Shown one piece after another: positions 29,016 through 38,049 of a stretch of DNA of 64,000 nt. The stretch's first letter is position 1, and each line of letters starts with the position of its first letter. This DNA is from Sulfobacillus thermosulfidooxidans (lineage in GTDB: Bacteria; Bacillota; Sulfobacillia; Sulfobacillales; Sulfobacillaceae). The DNA lies in NCBI RefSeq assembly GCF_001280565.1, contig NZ_LGRO01000002.1, forward strand, positions 543,460 to 607,459, in the 5' to 3' direction. The position numbers and the translations under genes were made by a program. The notes under the pieces are model-generated. The model had not been told where the DNA came from. It searched no databases and saw nothing but the letters and a program-made list of their open reading frames with translations.

Positions 29016-29654
29016 TCATGCCGGTAGAATATTGATTAACCCCTGCATGCCATCGCGGTAATGGATAAACTCCTGGACGAAACAACCGAAGTGCCAAAGG
29101 CCGGGTTTGTTTGGCACCGTAAAGGTTAATTTCAAACTCCCCCCGGGTTGTAAGGTGGGACTAAAATCGCCACCGGTGGTAATTTGGTAAGGACCCTTCG
29201 GCCCCACATAGGTCACATGCGCCTTATTTGGAACAAAGTTGTCGATTTTATAGGGGTCACTCAAGGTCACATCGACACCATCCCAAAAATCAATCGCCCA
29301 GGCATCCGCATCCATATACCCAAATCCTTGAAAATAATCCATATTCAGCTTTCGCCCGATGGTCCATTCATGCCAATGGGTGTGACTTTGGTTTTGCAAC
29401 GTGACTTCTAGCTTGTCCCCCACTCGCCATGTCATATAGTTGGGAATGTAGTAGTAATCGAATTGATAGAGGTTGATTTTTCCTGAACTGACCGGAGATC
29501 CCACAAGATTTCGCGCCAAACTGACAATGTCCGGTTTGGCAAAGAGTGAAATTAATGCGGCTGCCGTAACTCCAACTCCGCCCCAAATCACTTGTCGTCG
29601 ATTCCACTGTTGCTGCAAAATGCCAGTGGGTTCGTGATTTTCCACATCCATCAC
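29016..29654 (-). CDS. Exported cupredoxin (blue-copper-like) of the oxidase operon
   Basis: A 212-residue protein with a twin-arginine-like signal (NRRQVIWGGVGVTAAALIS) and a cupredoxin domain. Probable type 1 copper ligands are a His in HTHWHEW and the C-terminal GCFVQEFIHYRDGM (Cys, His, Met). It heads the oxidase operon and is the likely direct electron donor or an extra subunit, by analogy with sulfocyanin- and rusticyanin-linked oxidases of acidophiles. That role is inferred. Confidence 0.8.
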   Translation of the reverse strand: MMDVENHEPTGILQQQWNRRQVIWGGVGVTAAALISLFAKPDIVSLARNLVGSPVSSGKINLYQFDYYYIPNYMTWRVGDKLEVTLQNQSHTHWHEWTIGRKLNMDYFQGFGYMDADAWAIDFWDGVDVTLSDPYKIDNFVPNKAHVTYVGPKGPYQITTGGDFSPTLQPGGSLKLTFTVPNKPGLWHFGCFVQEFIHYRDGMQGLINILPA

Positions 29655-29718
29655 CTTTCCTTCGTGCCATACGAGTCAATCAGACACACGTAAAGTACGG
29701 TGTCTTGAAAGTCTTCGG

Positions 29719-30024
29719 TTAATGCATTTGGGTTACCGCTAGAACCTGATCTGTCACCGGGTCAACGACAACTTGATAAAGATGCGACCCTTTTTGGACT
29801 CCAATGGTAAAAAAGGTTCGCCCGTGGCGGTTCGTTGATGGGACAAGACTCACAACGTGTCCTCCTTGGACTGCATAAGTGGCGGCACTATCGGCTCGGA
29901 TGATGATCTTAGACTCCGAGGCTCGAACCGTCGTCGGACTATTGGCCGCCATAACTTGGCCGGACATTCCCATCGCCACCAACGTCGCTATAACGCCGAT
30001 GACCCTTCGCAATTTTCCTTTCAT
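29719..30024 (-). CDS. Small exported PepSY-like protein
   Basis: A 101-residue product with an N-terminal signal peptide (RRVIGVIATLVAMGMSGQVMA) and a single small domain. The ending YQVVVDPVTDQVLAV looks like a PepSY-type strand pair. The ATG at 30024 follows GGGAGGAG. It is separate from the cupredoxin gene by 64 bases. Function is unknown. Confidence 0.6.
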   Translation of the reverse strand: MKGKLRRVIGVIATLVAMGMSGQVMAANSPTTVRASESKIIIRADSAATYAVQGGHVVSLVPSTNRHGRTFFTIGVQKGSHLYQVVVDPVTDQVLAVTQMH

Positions 30025-30178
30025 AACATCTCCTCCCTTTTGCCAAGTTATTGATCCAATTTTTCCCTTCATTTTTCTCCCGCCTCTCGTTCTTTCCCAG
30101 ATGCGTTGTTTGAAAGCGTTAGTATCTTTCCCATGAGGTGGTATGTGTGGAATTGATGACTTCTATACTTTTTTGGCA

Positions 30179-30204
30179 ATAAAAAAAAGCCGCTCGAGCG
30201 GCTT
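30179..30204 (-). terminator. Terminator after the DNA methyltransferase
   Basis: AAGCCGCTCGAGCGGCTT is a perfect palindrome followed by eight or more T residues on the minus strand, 27 bases past the methyltransferase stop. Confidence 0.85.
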
Positions 30205-30230
30205 AATGCGTGATGTTATTATGAAAAGGA

Positions 30231-31070
30231 TTATGAAAAGGCGGTGAGAGCTTTCATACGCTGACGCATAATGGTTACCGCGTCAGGATTATTGTCCCCG
30301 AGCCAAACCGGACGCTTGAGGGTCCATGCCGCAACCCCGGTGGTTCCCGATCCCGCCATCAGATCGCCCACCCAATCCCCTGGGCGGGTTAAGAGCAACA
30401 CCAGTCTCTCCAATAATTGAAGCGGCTTTTGCGTGGGATAGCCTGTACGTTCTTTCGCCGAGGTATTAATAATTGGAATGTCCCAAACACTGTCTATCGC
30501 ACGCCCTTTTTCGACCACATCATCCAGATAAATGCGGTAAGCATGGGACTGTCCCTTCCCCTTGTGTCCCCAAATCCATTCCCGGCCATCGGAATCCCTA
30601 TGGATCTTTTGTTTTTTCATCCGCACATAATAGTCGCGGTCCCATGCATCATAAACAGGCATCATCCGGGATTTCTCCGATTTGGCCCAAATTAAGAGGA
30701 CGTCATGTTTGCTATTGACACGGTTCGAGGCTTTTGTACGGCGTCCGGTATAATGCCAAATCACTTCATTGCGAAAATTGTCATAACCCATGAACTCATC
30801 ACCCAATACTTTCAGATAATGACTGGCATGATAGTCGCAGTGCAGCACAAAAAAACCGGTTGGCGCTAAAAAGGGCATAATAAGAGCAAAATGCTGCCGG
30901 ATGAAATCTAAATACACGGGCAATGAGGGCCAGCTGTCCTCAAATGATCCATGACTAGCCGTTTGTTGCCTGCCCGAAAAAAATGGAGGATCCCAATAAA
31001 TTAGTTGAAACCGGTCAGCAAATCCATGACGCGCAAGCCAATTTAATTGTTCTTTTGCAGAACCGTGCAT
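30231..31070 (-). CDS. Site-specific DNA methyltransferase (N4/N6 amino type)
   Basis: A beta-class amino-methyltransferase. Catalytic motif IV is YWDPPFFSG, and the SAM-binding motif I near the C-terminus is DLMAGSGTTGVAAW, the DPPY-before-FxGxG order of this class. TGYPTQKP is the usual motif X. The ATG at 31070 gives 279 residues; the frame is open to 31271, but that part overlaps the divergent DUF202 gene. No clear Shine-Dalgarno precedes the start. No restriction enzyme gene is adjacent, so it looks like an orphan methylase. Whether it modifies adenine or cytosine cannot be said. Confidence 0.82.
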   Translation of the reverse strand: MHGSAKEQLNWLARHGFADRFQLIYWDPPFFSGRQQTASHGSFEDSWPSLPVYLDFIRQHFALIMPFLAPTGFFVLHCDYHASHYLKVLGDEFMGYDNFRNEVIWHYTGRRTKASNRVNSKHDVLLIWAKSEKSRMMPVYDAWDRDYYVRMKKQKIHRDSDGREWIWGHKGKGQSHAYRIYLDDVVEKGRAIDSVWDIPIINTSAKERTGYPTQKPLQLLERLVLLLTRPGDWVGDLMAGSGTTGVAAWTLKRPVWLGDNNPDAVTIMRQRMKALTAFS

Positions 31071-31100
31071 AATCACATAGGGAGTTTGATGATAAGAAGG

Positions 31101-31469
31101 ATGAGAGGAGGTAATCTGATCGCTAAGCACCCGGACCCGCGTGAAATATTGGCGAACGAGCGCACATTTTTGTCCTGGCTTCGCACAGGTATATCGTTGA
31201 TGGCTTTTGGATTTGTTGTGTCGAAATTTAATCTGTTTTTGCAAATTCGTGTTCACCGTCCAGCCGAACATGGTATTTTAGGACTTGTTCTTGTGGCCGG
31301 TGGTGTGATCATTATGATTTTTGCAACATGGCAATTTCGAAAGAACTTTTTGCGATTGCACCAAGGCAGTCCATTAACCGATATACGATTTTCTTTACTT
31401 ACTGGGATTGTAATGATTCTTATTGGTGTAGGTGTGTTCATTTATTTAACCAACACGTCAGGAAGTTGA
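31101..31469 (+). CDS. DUF202 (YidH-type) membrane protein
   Basis: A small protein with three membrane helices. The N-terminal motif DPREILANERTFLSWLRT is the DUF202 signature. Function is unknown in the family. The start is unclear: GAGGAGGT lies at 31104-31112, seven bases before an ATC (31119) in frame, while the nearest ATG (31101) precedes the site itself. It is divergent from the methyltransferase. Confidence 0.8.
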   Translation: MRGGNLIAKHPDPREILANERTFLSWLRTGISLMAFGFVVSKFNLFLQIRVHRPAEHGILGLVLVAGGVIIMIFATWQFRKNFLRLHQGSPLTDIRFSLLTGIVMILIGVGVFIYLTNTSGS

Positions 31470-31476
31470 CATAAAA

Positions 31477-31552
<76 letters not shown>

Positions 31553-31554
31553 AA

Positions 31555-31631
<77 letters not shown>

Positions 31632-31632
31632 G

Positions 31633-31718
31633 TGGTGGATGGGGTTGGATTCGAACCAACGTAGGCGCTAGCCAGCGATTTTACAGACCGCCCCCTTTAA
31701 CCACTCGGGCACCCATCC
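31633..31718 (-). tRNA. tRNA-Tyr (anticodon GTA)
   Basis: An 86-nt class II tRNA with a long variable arm, acceptor GGATGGG/CCCATCC, anticodon loop CTGTAAA (GTA) and encoded CCA. It is first in the Tyr-fMet-Thr cluster as transcribed. Confidence 0.95.
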
Positions 31719-31934
31719 ATTAACCTATTGACTTGTTCGGCACCAATCATTGATTTCGTCGGTGCCTTTACTATTTTACGGACCTCACCATGAAAATGCA
31801 AGCCCCATTTGTTATAAAAATTTGCCATAATGTTGGCATCGGTTTCTCAGAAAAAATGAGAAGGAATGTCCCAACGCATAGCGAATTAATGGAGGGGCGG
31901 TATTGCCACGCCTTTGCTATTAAGGAGGACTTTC

Positions 31935-32339
31935 ATGAGCCGGTATTGGTTTTGGTACAAATTTTGGCGTACATGGATGTGGCTATTTTTTATAGCGCTT
32001 TCGGTTTTGCTCTTATTAGGTCTCATTATGGGCGCCTATTTATTTCTCATGCAACGAAATCATTGGCAACCCTGTGATAACACGCTCAAGATTCCTCAGG
32101 ATTTTCGGGCTCAGCTTGATGATTTTGCCCAGTCACATGCTGGACAATTTGTGGGTTGTGAAGTCTATTGGGTGGAAAACGAGCCCGAACGAAAACGGCA
32201 ACGCCGTCGTGGTAACTATCGCTTTGGAATCCGGGTCAACAATCGAATAATATGGAGTTATTGGAGTTTATTGCCCTCTGGCAGTTTTCGTCCCGAATCC
32301 CCCAAGGCCTATGCTATTAGCCGGTATTCGCGTCCATAA
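31935..32339 (+). CDS. Single-helix membrane protein, unknown
   Basis: A 134-residue protein starting MSRYWFWYKFWRTWMW behind TAAGGAGG. It has one strong membrane helix (residues ~18-42) and an extracytoplasmic or soluble part rich in arginine. Two cysteines flank the loop (QPCDNTL and VGCEVYW). I do not recognise it. The plus-strand gene is alone between two tRNA loci. The 216 bases between tRNA-Tyr and this gene hold only a GGCACC/GGTGCC inverted repeat. Confidence 0.6.
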   Translation: MSRYWFWYKFWRTWMWLFFIALSVLLLLGLIMGAYLFLMQRNHWQPCDNTLKIPQDFRAQLDDFAQSHAGQFVGCEVYWVENEPERKRQRRRGNYRFGIRVNNRIIWSYWSLLPSGSFRPESPKAYAISRYSRP

Positions 32340-32522
32340 CTTGGCGTCGACATGTTATTCACATATCCATCACGGATGCTCCCAAGGGACAGACAATTAT
32401 CACTCACAGAGCTCTTAGGATGGGTGCAAAGCGGCCATTTCCTTCTCGTGATGGAGTGGTTGCTTTGCCAAGGATGATGCACAATGCCCTGTAAACCTTA
32501 AAACTACACCACACCAATTTAC

Positions 32523-32551
32523 AAAAAAACCTTCAAGTCTCTGCTTGAAAG
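32523..32551 (-). terminator. Terminator after tRNA-Thr(TGT)
   Basis: CTTTCAAG / CTTGAAGG hairpin followed by a seven-T run on the minus strand, 14 bases beyond the tRNA 3' end. The preceding 32340-32520 stretch shows no gene. Confidence 0.75.
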
Positions 32552-32564
32552 TTATGCCATATGA

Positions 32565-32640
32565 TGGAGCTGGCGAAAGGACTTGAACCTTCAACCTACT
32601 GATTACAAATCAGTTGCTCTGCCAATTGAGCTACGCCAGC
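32565..32640 (-). tRNA. tRNA-Thr (anticodon TGT)
   Basis: A 76-nt cloverleaf: acceptor GCTGGCG/CGCCAGC, anticodon loop TTTGTAA (TGT), T-arm GGTTCAAGTCC and encoded CCA. It is a second Thr isoacceptor in the window. Confidence 0.95.
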
Positions 32641-32656
32641 ATTTTTGGCGGATTTA

Positions 32657-32686
32657 ATTTTATCATATGATGTCTTCAGATTTCAA
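32657..32686 (-). promoter_or_regulatory. Predicted promoter of tRNA-Thr(TGT)
   Basis: TTGAAA (32681-32686) and TAAAAT (32657-32662), 18 bases apart, lie 17 bases upstream of the mature tRNA 5' end on the minus strand. Confidence 0.6.
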
Positions 32687-32885
32687 GTCCTTGGACCAGG
32701 CCGCACTATTTGACGGGTTTTTGGGATTCCTGAAAAATTCCAAAAAAACGGGAGAAGTCATCAGTTTACAAGCCAATGCAGACAAGCCGTTATTGTATCA
32801 TAATGGATAAGGTCTTTTTTTATAAGGCACAACGTACTCTGATAGTCTCAAACGGCATGACGGTATGTAGGAAGGAGTCCCTCTC

Positions 32886-33881
32886 GTGAAACAATCACCC
32901 GGACGCACTTCAAATTTTTCCAATGACGAAACAATTCACGAAGAATTGCAGCCCGTTATTGATAATATCGAACGCGTCATTGTTGGGAAACGCAGTACCA
33001 TCACCAAACTCTTATGTGCTATGCTCGCACAAGGTCACGTGTTATTAGATGATGTACCAGGTGTTGGCAAAACCACGTTAGCCAAGGCGCTGGCGGCCAC
33101 CTTAGATTTACATTATGCTCGCATTCAATTCACCCCCGACTTATTGCCTACTGATGTCACAGGAGTGAGTATTTATAATCCGGCCCAGGGCGCTTTTATT
33201 TTTCAACCGGGACCCGTTTTCGCCAATTTGTTGTTAGCGGATGAATTAAACCGGACCTCTCCACGTACACAAAGTGCTTTATTAGAAGTGATGGAAGAAC
33301 GGCAAGTGACCGTAGACGGCATTGCCCATCCTCTGGCCCCTCCTTTTATGGTGATTGCTACCGAAAATCCCATAGAATACGAAGGAACATTTCCGCTTCC
33401 GGAAAGCCAATTAGATCGTTTTCTGTTTCGTCTTAATCTGGGATATCCAACAATTGAAGAAGAAACGCAAATGTTGGAGCGAGTGACGCATACCCATCCT
33501 CTCAGCACCATCCGTCCGGTGTTGTCACATGACCGGGTTATGGCACTCATGGAACACATTCCGAATGTTTATTTATCGCCTTCGATTCGACAGTATATTG
33601 CCCAATTAGCTCTCAAAACCCGTGAGCATCCCCGAATTTATTTAGGCATGAGTCCTCGTGCTGCCATCGCTTTACAACGGGCAGCTCAAGCGTGGGCCTT
33701 TGTCCACGGCAGGGAATTTGTTATCCCCGATGATATCCGTGCACTGTTTCCTGATATCATCGCACACCGCCTGATTCTTAAAGGAGGCAATCGCCACCAA
33801 CAAACCACCGTTATCCAAGACCTCGTTCACGATATCCTACAACAAGTGCCCATTCCGGACCGCGAGCGTCGGGAACGATGA
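32886..33881 (+). CDS. MoxR-family AAA+ ATPase
   Basis: A 331-residue AAA_3 ATPase. Walker A DDVPGVGKTTLAK lies near residues 56-68, and Walker B and the adjacent sensor (LLADELNRTSPRTQSALLEVMEE, read as LLADELNRTSPR then TQSALLEVMEE) follow. The TENPIEYEGTFPLPESQLDRF motif is characteristic of MoxR. The GTG start at 32886 follows GGAAGGAG. It overlaps the DUF58 gene by four bases. MoxR proteins act as chaperone-like ATPases with DUF58 partners. Confidence 0.92.
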   Translation: MKQSPGRTSNFSNDETIHEELQPVIDNIERVIVGKRSTITKLLCAMLAQGHVLLDDVPGVGKTTLAKALAATLDLHYARIQFTPDLLPTDVTGVSIYNPAQGAFIFQPGPVFANLLLADELNRTSPRTQSALLEVMEERQVTVDGIAHPLAPPFMVIATENPIEYEGTFPLPESQLDRFLFRLNLGYPTIEEETQMLERVTHTHPLSTIRPVLSHDRVMALMEHIPNVYLSPSIRQYIAQLALKTREHPRIYLGMSPRAAIALQRAAQAWAFVHGREFVIPDDIRALFPDIIAHRLILKGGNRHQQTTVIQDLVHDILQQVPIPDRERRER

Positions 33882-34993
33882 AAAAGATATCGTGGCGTAT
33901 TGTCGTGGTGATGGCGGCAATTGGAGCTGCCTGGGCTTTTGCCTATTTCGAAGGGGGCTATTTAGCCTATCATATTTGGGATGCCACTCAATTATTAGTC
34001 ATGATAACTTTAATCCAAGTCTTATTTCCCTTACATCGGGTCCGTATCGAACGGCATATCAAGCCGAGTCTGGCTACGGAAGGGGATAGTGTAACCATTG
34101 AGTTAACAATCCAGGGAAACACGTGGTGGCCGTGGGCGTGGGTCGCTGTGACGGATTCTTTGCCGGAAACTTTACATGCCGATCACAATCCCCATTTTGT
34201 TGTGGCATTGTGGCCCAAACGCACTGTGACAGTTCGTTACCAATTGGCACACGTACCTCGCGGCATTTACACACTCAAGGCGCCTAAGATCGCTACTGGC
34301 GATGTGCTAGGGCTATGGGAAAAATCTCGATTGGCGACAAATGATCCCATGTCGATGATTATCTGGCCTCAGACCACAGCTCTAACACATCTGGGACATG
34401 TTTTTCAACAATGGTCCGGAAATACTGAAATGTCACGCCGAATTTCTGAAGATACCAGTTTGCTTTTAGGCATCCGGGATTATGTGAGTGGGGATCGTCT
34501 GGCTCAAATTCACTGGCGAACCACGGCCCGTACGGGTCAGTTCAAGGTCAAACAATTTGAACCCACTACACAGCCCCAAATTCGGATTATATTGGATGAT
34601 ATGCAAGCATTTCAAACAGAGAGAGAATGGGAGTTAGCTATACAGATTGCCGCGTCATTAACCGATGTCGCAGCGCGTTATATCCAACCTCTAGGTTTTC
34701 TATGGGTTGGAGATGGGGACCAACGCATTGGCATTGGGGCAGGGCGAACGCATTATGAAACCATCCTCAATTACCTGGCCTCCCTGCCCCGTTTTCATCC
34801 CAATTCCCAAAACTCGATGACATTTATCCCCGACGATGCCATTCCTTTGTGGATTACTATGCGAGGAAACCATCCTGCCTTATCTGATGCCGTCTCCGTT
34901 ATTCGTGTGGGCGAGGACTTAGATCAGCTCGAGGATTTGTCGTTCTATTTGGAACACCGCTTACATCGTCAGGCTTATGGTCTATCCCATTAG
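33878..34993 (+). CDS. DUF58 protein partner of MoxR
   Basis: A 371-residue protein with two N-terminal membrane helices, a beta-rich middle part and the DUF58 core RDYVSGDRLAQIHWRTTARTG (near residue 205), which is the family signature. It overlaps moxR by four bases and precedes the transglutaminase gene by 23 bases. Its biochemical role is unknown in the family. Confidence 0.9.
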   Translation: MKKISWRIVVVMAAIGAAWAFAYFEGGYLAYHIWDATQLLVMITLIQVLFPLHRVRIERHIKPSLATEGDSVTIELTIQGNTWWPWAWVAVTDSLPETLHADHNPHFVVALWPKRTVTVRYQLAHVPRGIYTLKAPKIATGDVLGLWEKSRLATNDPMSMIIWPQTTALTHLGHVFQQWSGNTEMSRRISEDTSLLLGIRDYVSGDRLAQIHWRTTARTGQFKVKQFEPTTQPQIRIILDDMQAFQTEREWELAIQIAASLTDVAARYIQPLGFLWVGDGDQRIGIGAGRTHYETILNYLASLPRFHPNSQNSMTFIPDDAIPLWITMRGNHPALSDAVSVIRVGEDLDQLEDLSFYLEHRLHRQAYGLSH

Positions 34994-35016
34994 AGTGATG
35001 TGAAAGGAGGACCCAT

Positions 35017-37137
35017 GTGATATCCAATAAAACTCAAATCATATTACGGGGAATTTGGATGAGCGCGCTCTTTTGGCCTTATACGCATGGGGGAGGCTTT
35101 CATGATGCCGCCTTATTAGCTCTGACTCCCCTATGGTTATCGTTTGGGGAATTGTGGTCTTCTTGGATTTTGCGCTGGACTACATGGATCATCATAATGG
35201 TTGCCGAATTAACCGCAGAATGGGCATCATTGCCCAGCTTACGCCATGTTTTTATCACCTTTTCGCGTTCGGTTTTAGTCTTGCACCAGTTGTCCTTCGC
35301 GAATTGGAACCAAATTTCTGCGCATATCGCGACCCCCTTACTATTAATCGGCGCGCTTTTGGGGTGGCATGTGTTTCGTCAGGCTAATAATACCCGGCGC
35401 ATTGCAACCCTTTTAGTCATCGGCATTGCCGCTTTGGCGATCAATCATGTGTTCTGGCAACTACCCGCGGAACACCCTCTCTTTGCCTATGCAGCCATTG
35501 GCTTATTATTATTATCCTCGCACCATGTTTTAACGCCGTTGTCCCGCCAAGGATCATCTGGCCTCATGGCCAGCGTTGTTGCTGCTGTCACCATATTCGT
35601 GCCTTTGAGTTTAGGATGGGGTGGAACACCGCGCCCTGGTCATGCCAGTTTAGGATTTTTAGGCGGAAATTTACAAGATCTCAGATTTCTAACGGGAACA
35701 GGCGCCACAACAGGATATTCAGAAGGCATCAATCATATCGGACATTCGATTGTTCCAAATTATAATCCCGTGATGATTGTCCATTCAAAATCTCCGCATT
35801 ACTGGCAAGCAGAGATTTTCAACACATTCACCGGCAAAGAATGGACGAATCCCGGATCCAATGCGGTGCAAATTACGCCCGAAGATTCAGGCATCCCGTT
35901 ATTTAGCCTTCCCTTTGATACGTCGCAAGTCTCCACCACAACCGACACAATAACGTTTCAAGCAGTAAACGGCCATCCTTTTCGAACCCTGTTCTATCCA
36001 GGCGTCCCCTTATCCTTCGGTTCTGGGCCGTCATCCCTGGTGTTATATCCAAATAAAGAACATTTTGTGTCAAATGCTATTTCTTCGTACCGCGTAACCA
36101 GTATCATTCCCCATTTCAATGCAACGTTGCTAAGTCATGTCACCTTTGGCGAATATCCTACCCCGAACTTATCTCAAGACCTACAAATTCCTAGTAATCT
36201 TTCTCCGCGGGTCGGTCAGTTAGCCAATCAGATTACTCAACACGCTTCAGGACCTTGGCAAGCCGCTTTAGACATCAAACATTATCTCGACACGCATTAT
36301 GGCTATTCGTTTCATGTCACCCCGACACAGCACAATGTGGTGAACCATTTCTTGTTTACTGATAAAGTAGGCTATTGCGATCAATTTTCCACTGCGTTCA
36401 TTATGATGATGCGCAGCATTGGTATACCGGCCCGGTGGGTCGCGGGATATGCCCCAGGTCAATATAACGCCCATGATCATGGCTATTTAGTCCGTGCCAT
36501 CGATGCGCATTCATGGGCTCAAATTTACATTGCACCCTTTGGCTGGATTCCCATTGATCCGACTCCCGGGTTTAACATTCCTGATCTGTCTGTCCCCAAA
36601 ACTCCTTCATCATTGACGTCGCAAACCTCCCTATCTATCCCAGTCACTTCGGCCGTGCCGAAAGTTCACTACAATCCACCCCCCGGGGTCAATGAGCACA
36701 CGCTCAAAACGCCTACGGCTAAAAGCTCCCACCGGGTGAATTCGTCCCGCAGATTTCTACCCGTAAGAAAACTCTTGAGTTTTCTCCTCTTGGCGCTAAT
36801 TATCCTAATGGCCATCTTTGGCATCCGTGTGCGCAAATACCGCCTAGCACGCAATCCACAAGCCGCGGCGATTAGATTATGGCGTCAAATCAGATGGTGG
36901 ACCCAGTTTAGAATGCGTATCCCCACAATGAGTCTCACCCCCCGAGAATGGTTAGCCCTGTGGCAGGTGAATATGCGTGCCGATACTTCCGAAAGCCAGC
37001 AATTAGTCCAATATCTCGAGCGCGGTTTATATGGCCCCAACTCATGGTCTATGGACGATGCCCGTCAAGCACAACGTCTGTGGAAAAGACTGCGCTTTGC
37101 CATTAAAAAATCCTCATCAACGTCACAGGCATCATAA
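35017..37137 (+). CDS. TgpA-like membrane transglutaminase-domain protein
   Basis: A 706-residue protein. About six N-terminal membrane helices are followed by an external region with a transglutaminase-like cysteine protease core. The likely triad is Cys454 in VGYCDQFSTAF, His496 in DAHSWAQIY and Asp512 in IPIDPTPG. One more membrane helix (~residues 590-610) and a C-terminal cytoplasmic DUF4129-like part follow. The GTG start follows AAAGGAGG. With MoxR and DUF58 it forms the common three-gene operon of uncertain envelope function. Confidence 0.88.
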   Translation: MISNKTQIILRGIWMSALFWPYTHGGGFHDAALLALTPLWLSFGELWSSWILRWTTWIIIMVAELTAEWASLPSLRHVFITFSRSVLVLHQLSFANWNQISAHIATPLLLIGALLGWHVFRQANNTRRIATLLVIGIAALAINHVFWQLPAEHPLFAYAAIGLLLLSSHHVLTPLSRQGSSGLMASVVAAVTIFVPLSLGWGGTPRPGHASLGFLGGNLQDLRFLTGTGATTGYSEGINHIGHSIVPNYNPVMIVHSKSPHYWQAEIFNTFTGKEWTNPGSNAVQITPEDSGIPLFSLPFDTSQVSTTTDTITFQAVNGHPFRTLFYPGVPLSFGSGPSSLVLYPNKEHFVSNAISSYRVTSIIPHFNATLLSHVTFGEYPTPNLSQDLQIPSNLSPRVGQLANQITQHASGPWQAALDIKHYLDTHYGYSFHVTPTQHNVVNHFLFTDKVGYCDQFSTAFIMMMRSIGIPARWVAGYAPGQYNAHDHGYLVRAIDAHSWAQIYIAPFGWIPIDPTPGFNIPDLSVPKTPSSLTSQTSLSIPVTSAVPKVHYNPPPGVNEHTLKTPTAKSSHRVNSSRRFLPVRKLLSFLLLALIILMAIFGIRVRKYRLARNPQAAAIRLWRQIRWWTQFRMRIPTMSLTPREWLALWQVNMRADTSESQQLVQYLERGLYGPNSWSMDDARQAQRLWKRLRFAIKKSSSTSQAS

Positions 37138-37178
37138 AAAAGACCAGCACCTTTTAGCGATTGCTGGTCTTTTTTTTG
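37136..37178. terminator. Bidirectional terminator between tgpA-like gene and sigH
   Basis: AAAAAAGACCAGCA / TGCTGGTCTTTTTTTT forms a stem with A and T runs on both sides, placed between convergent genes. Confidence 0.9.
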
Positions 37179-37186
37179 TAATAGCG

Positions 37187-37867
37187 TTACATATCTCGAG
37201 ATGATGATGAAGGGAATAAGAGAACTTGTCGCCCATCCAAATATCGTTCTAATTTCCGCTTAACACGTTGTAATGCATTATCAATGGATTTCACATGCCG
37301 TCTTAAATCTACAGCAATTTCCTGGTAGGATCGGCCATCGAGGTAGGCCATAAGGACTTTCCATTCCAGATCACTCAAAATTTCACCCATTTTTTCTTCG
37401 ATATCCCCGAATTCTTCCCGGTGAATGATCATTTCTTCAGGATCTGCAACTTTGGCCGTGGATACAACATCATATAAGGTGCGGTCAGAATCTTCTTCAT
37501 AAATCGGTTTGTTCAAAGACACGTAAGAATTCAACGGAATGTGCTTTTGTCGTGTTGCCGTTTTAATGGCGGTAATTATTTGCCGGGTAATACATAATTC
37601 CGCAAATGCCCGGAAGGATGACAGCTTGTCACTGCGAAAATCGCGAATGGCTTTGTATAATCCAATCATGCCTTCTTGCACAATGTCTTCACGGTCCGCA
37701 CCGATTAAAAAATATGAGCGAGCCTTGGCACGAACAAAATTCCGATATTTTTGAATCACATATTCGAGCGCATCCGCGCTGCCTTCGCGGGCATCTTGAA
37801 CGATATCTTCATCGGTCATGTTATCAAAGCCGTTCGGCATTTCGTACGAGGGGCCTAACACACTCAC
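37187..37867 (-). CDS. sigH: RNA polymerase sigma-H (early sporulation sigma factor)
   Basis: A 226-residue sigma-70 family factor. Region 2 has YRNFVRAKARSYFLIGADREDIVQEGMIGLYKAI, quoted here as AKARSYFLIGADRED and IVQEGMIGLYKAI, which is typical of SigH. Region 4 has a helix-turn-helix at GRSYQEIAVDLRRHVKSIDN. The GTG at 37867 follows GGAGGC. In Bacillus SigH drives entry into sporulation, and its place near rlmB-cysS is the conserved firmicute one. Confidence 0.93.
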   Translation of the reverse strand: MSVLGPSYEMPNGFDNMTDEDIVQDAREGSADALEYVIQKYRNFVRAKARSYFLIGADREDIVQEGMIGLYKAIRDFRSDKLSSFRAFAELCITRQIITAIKTATRQKHIPLNSYVSLNKPIYEEDSDRTLYDVVSTAKVADPEEMIIHREEFGDIEEKMGEILSDLEWKVLMAYLDGRSYQEIAVDLRRHVKSIDNALQRVKRKLERYLDGRQVLLFPSSSSRDM

Positions 37868-37953
37868 ATCGCCTCCATCACCAAGGCCTAAAGAAATCAG
37901 AATATTCTATAACAATACGTTAAAGAAACTTCACTTCGGCTAATGTCTGCCTC

Positions 37954-37983
37954 ATTATAGCGAGGCACGAAAATCGCCGTCAA
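37954..37983 (-). promoter_or_regulatory. Predicted sigH promoter
   Basis: TTGACG (37978-37983) and TATAAT (37954-37959) are 18 bases apart, about 90 bases before the sigH start. The -35 element lies inside the distal arm of the hairpin after rlmB. Confidence 0.65.
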
Positions 37984-37997
37984 GTCTTCTGACGGCG
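37971..37997 (-). terminator. Hairpin after rlmB
   Basis: CGCCGTC / GACGGCG with a 9-base loop, followed by ATTTTCG on the minus strand, lies about 50 bases beyond the rlmB stop. It is a plausible terminator that overlaps the sigH -35 box. Confidence 0.6.
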
Positions 37998-38049
37998 AAA
38001 CGTGTAACTTTTGCGTTTTTTGTCCACATTCATAAAAAATATGGCACGT

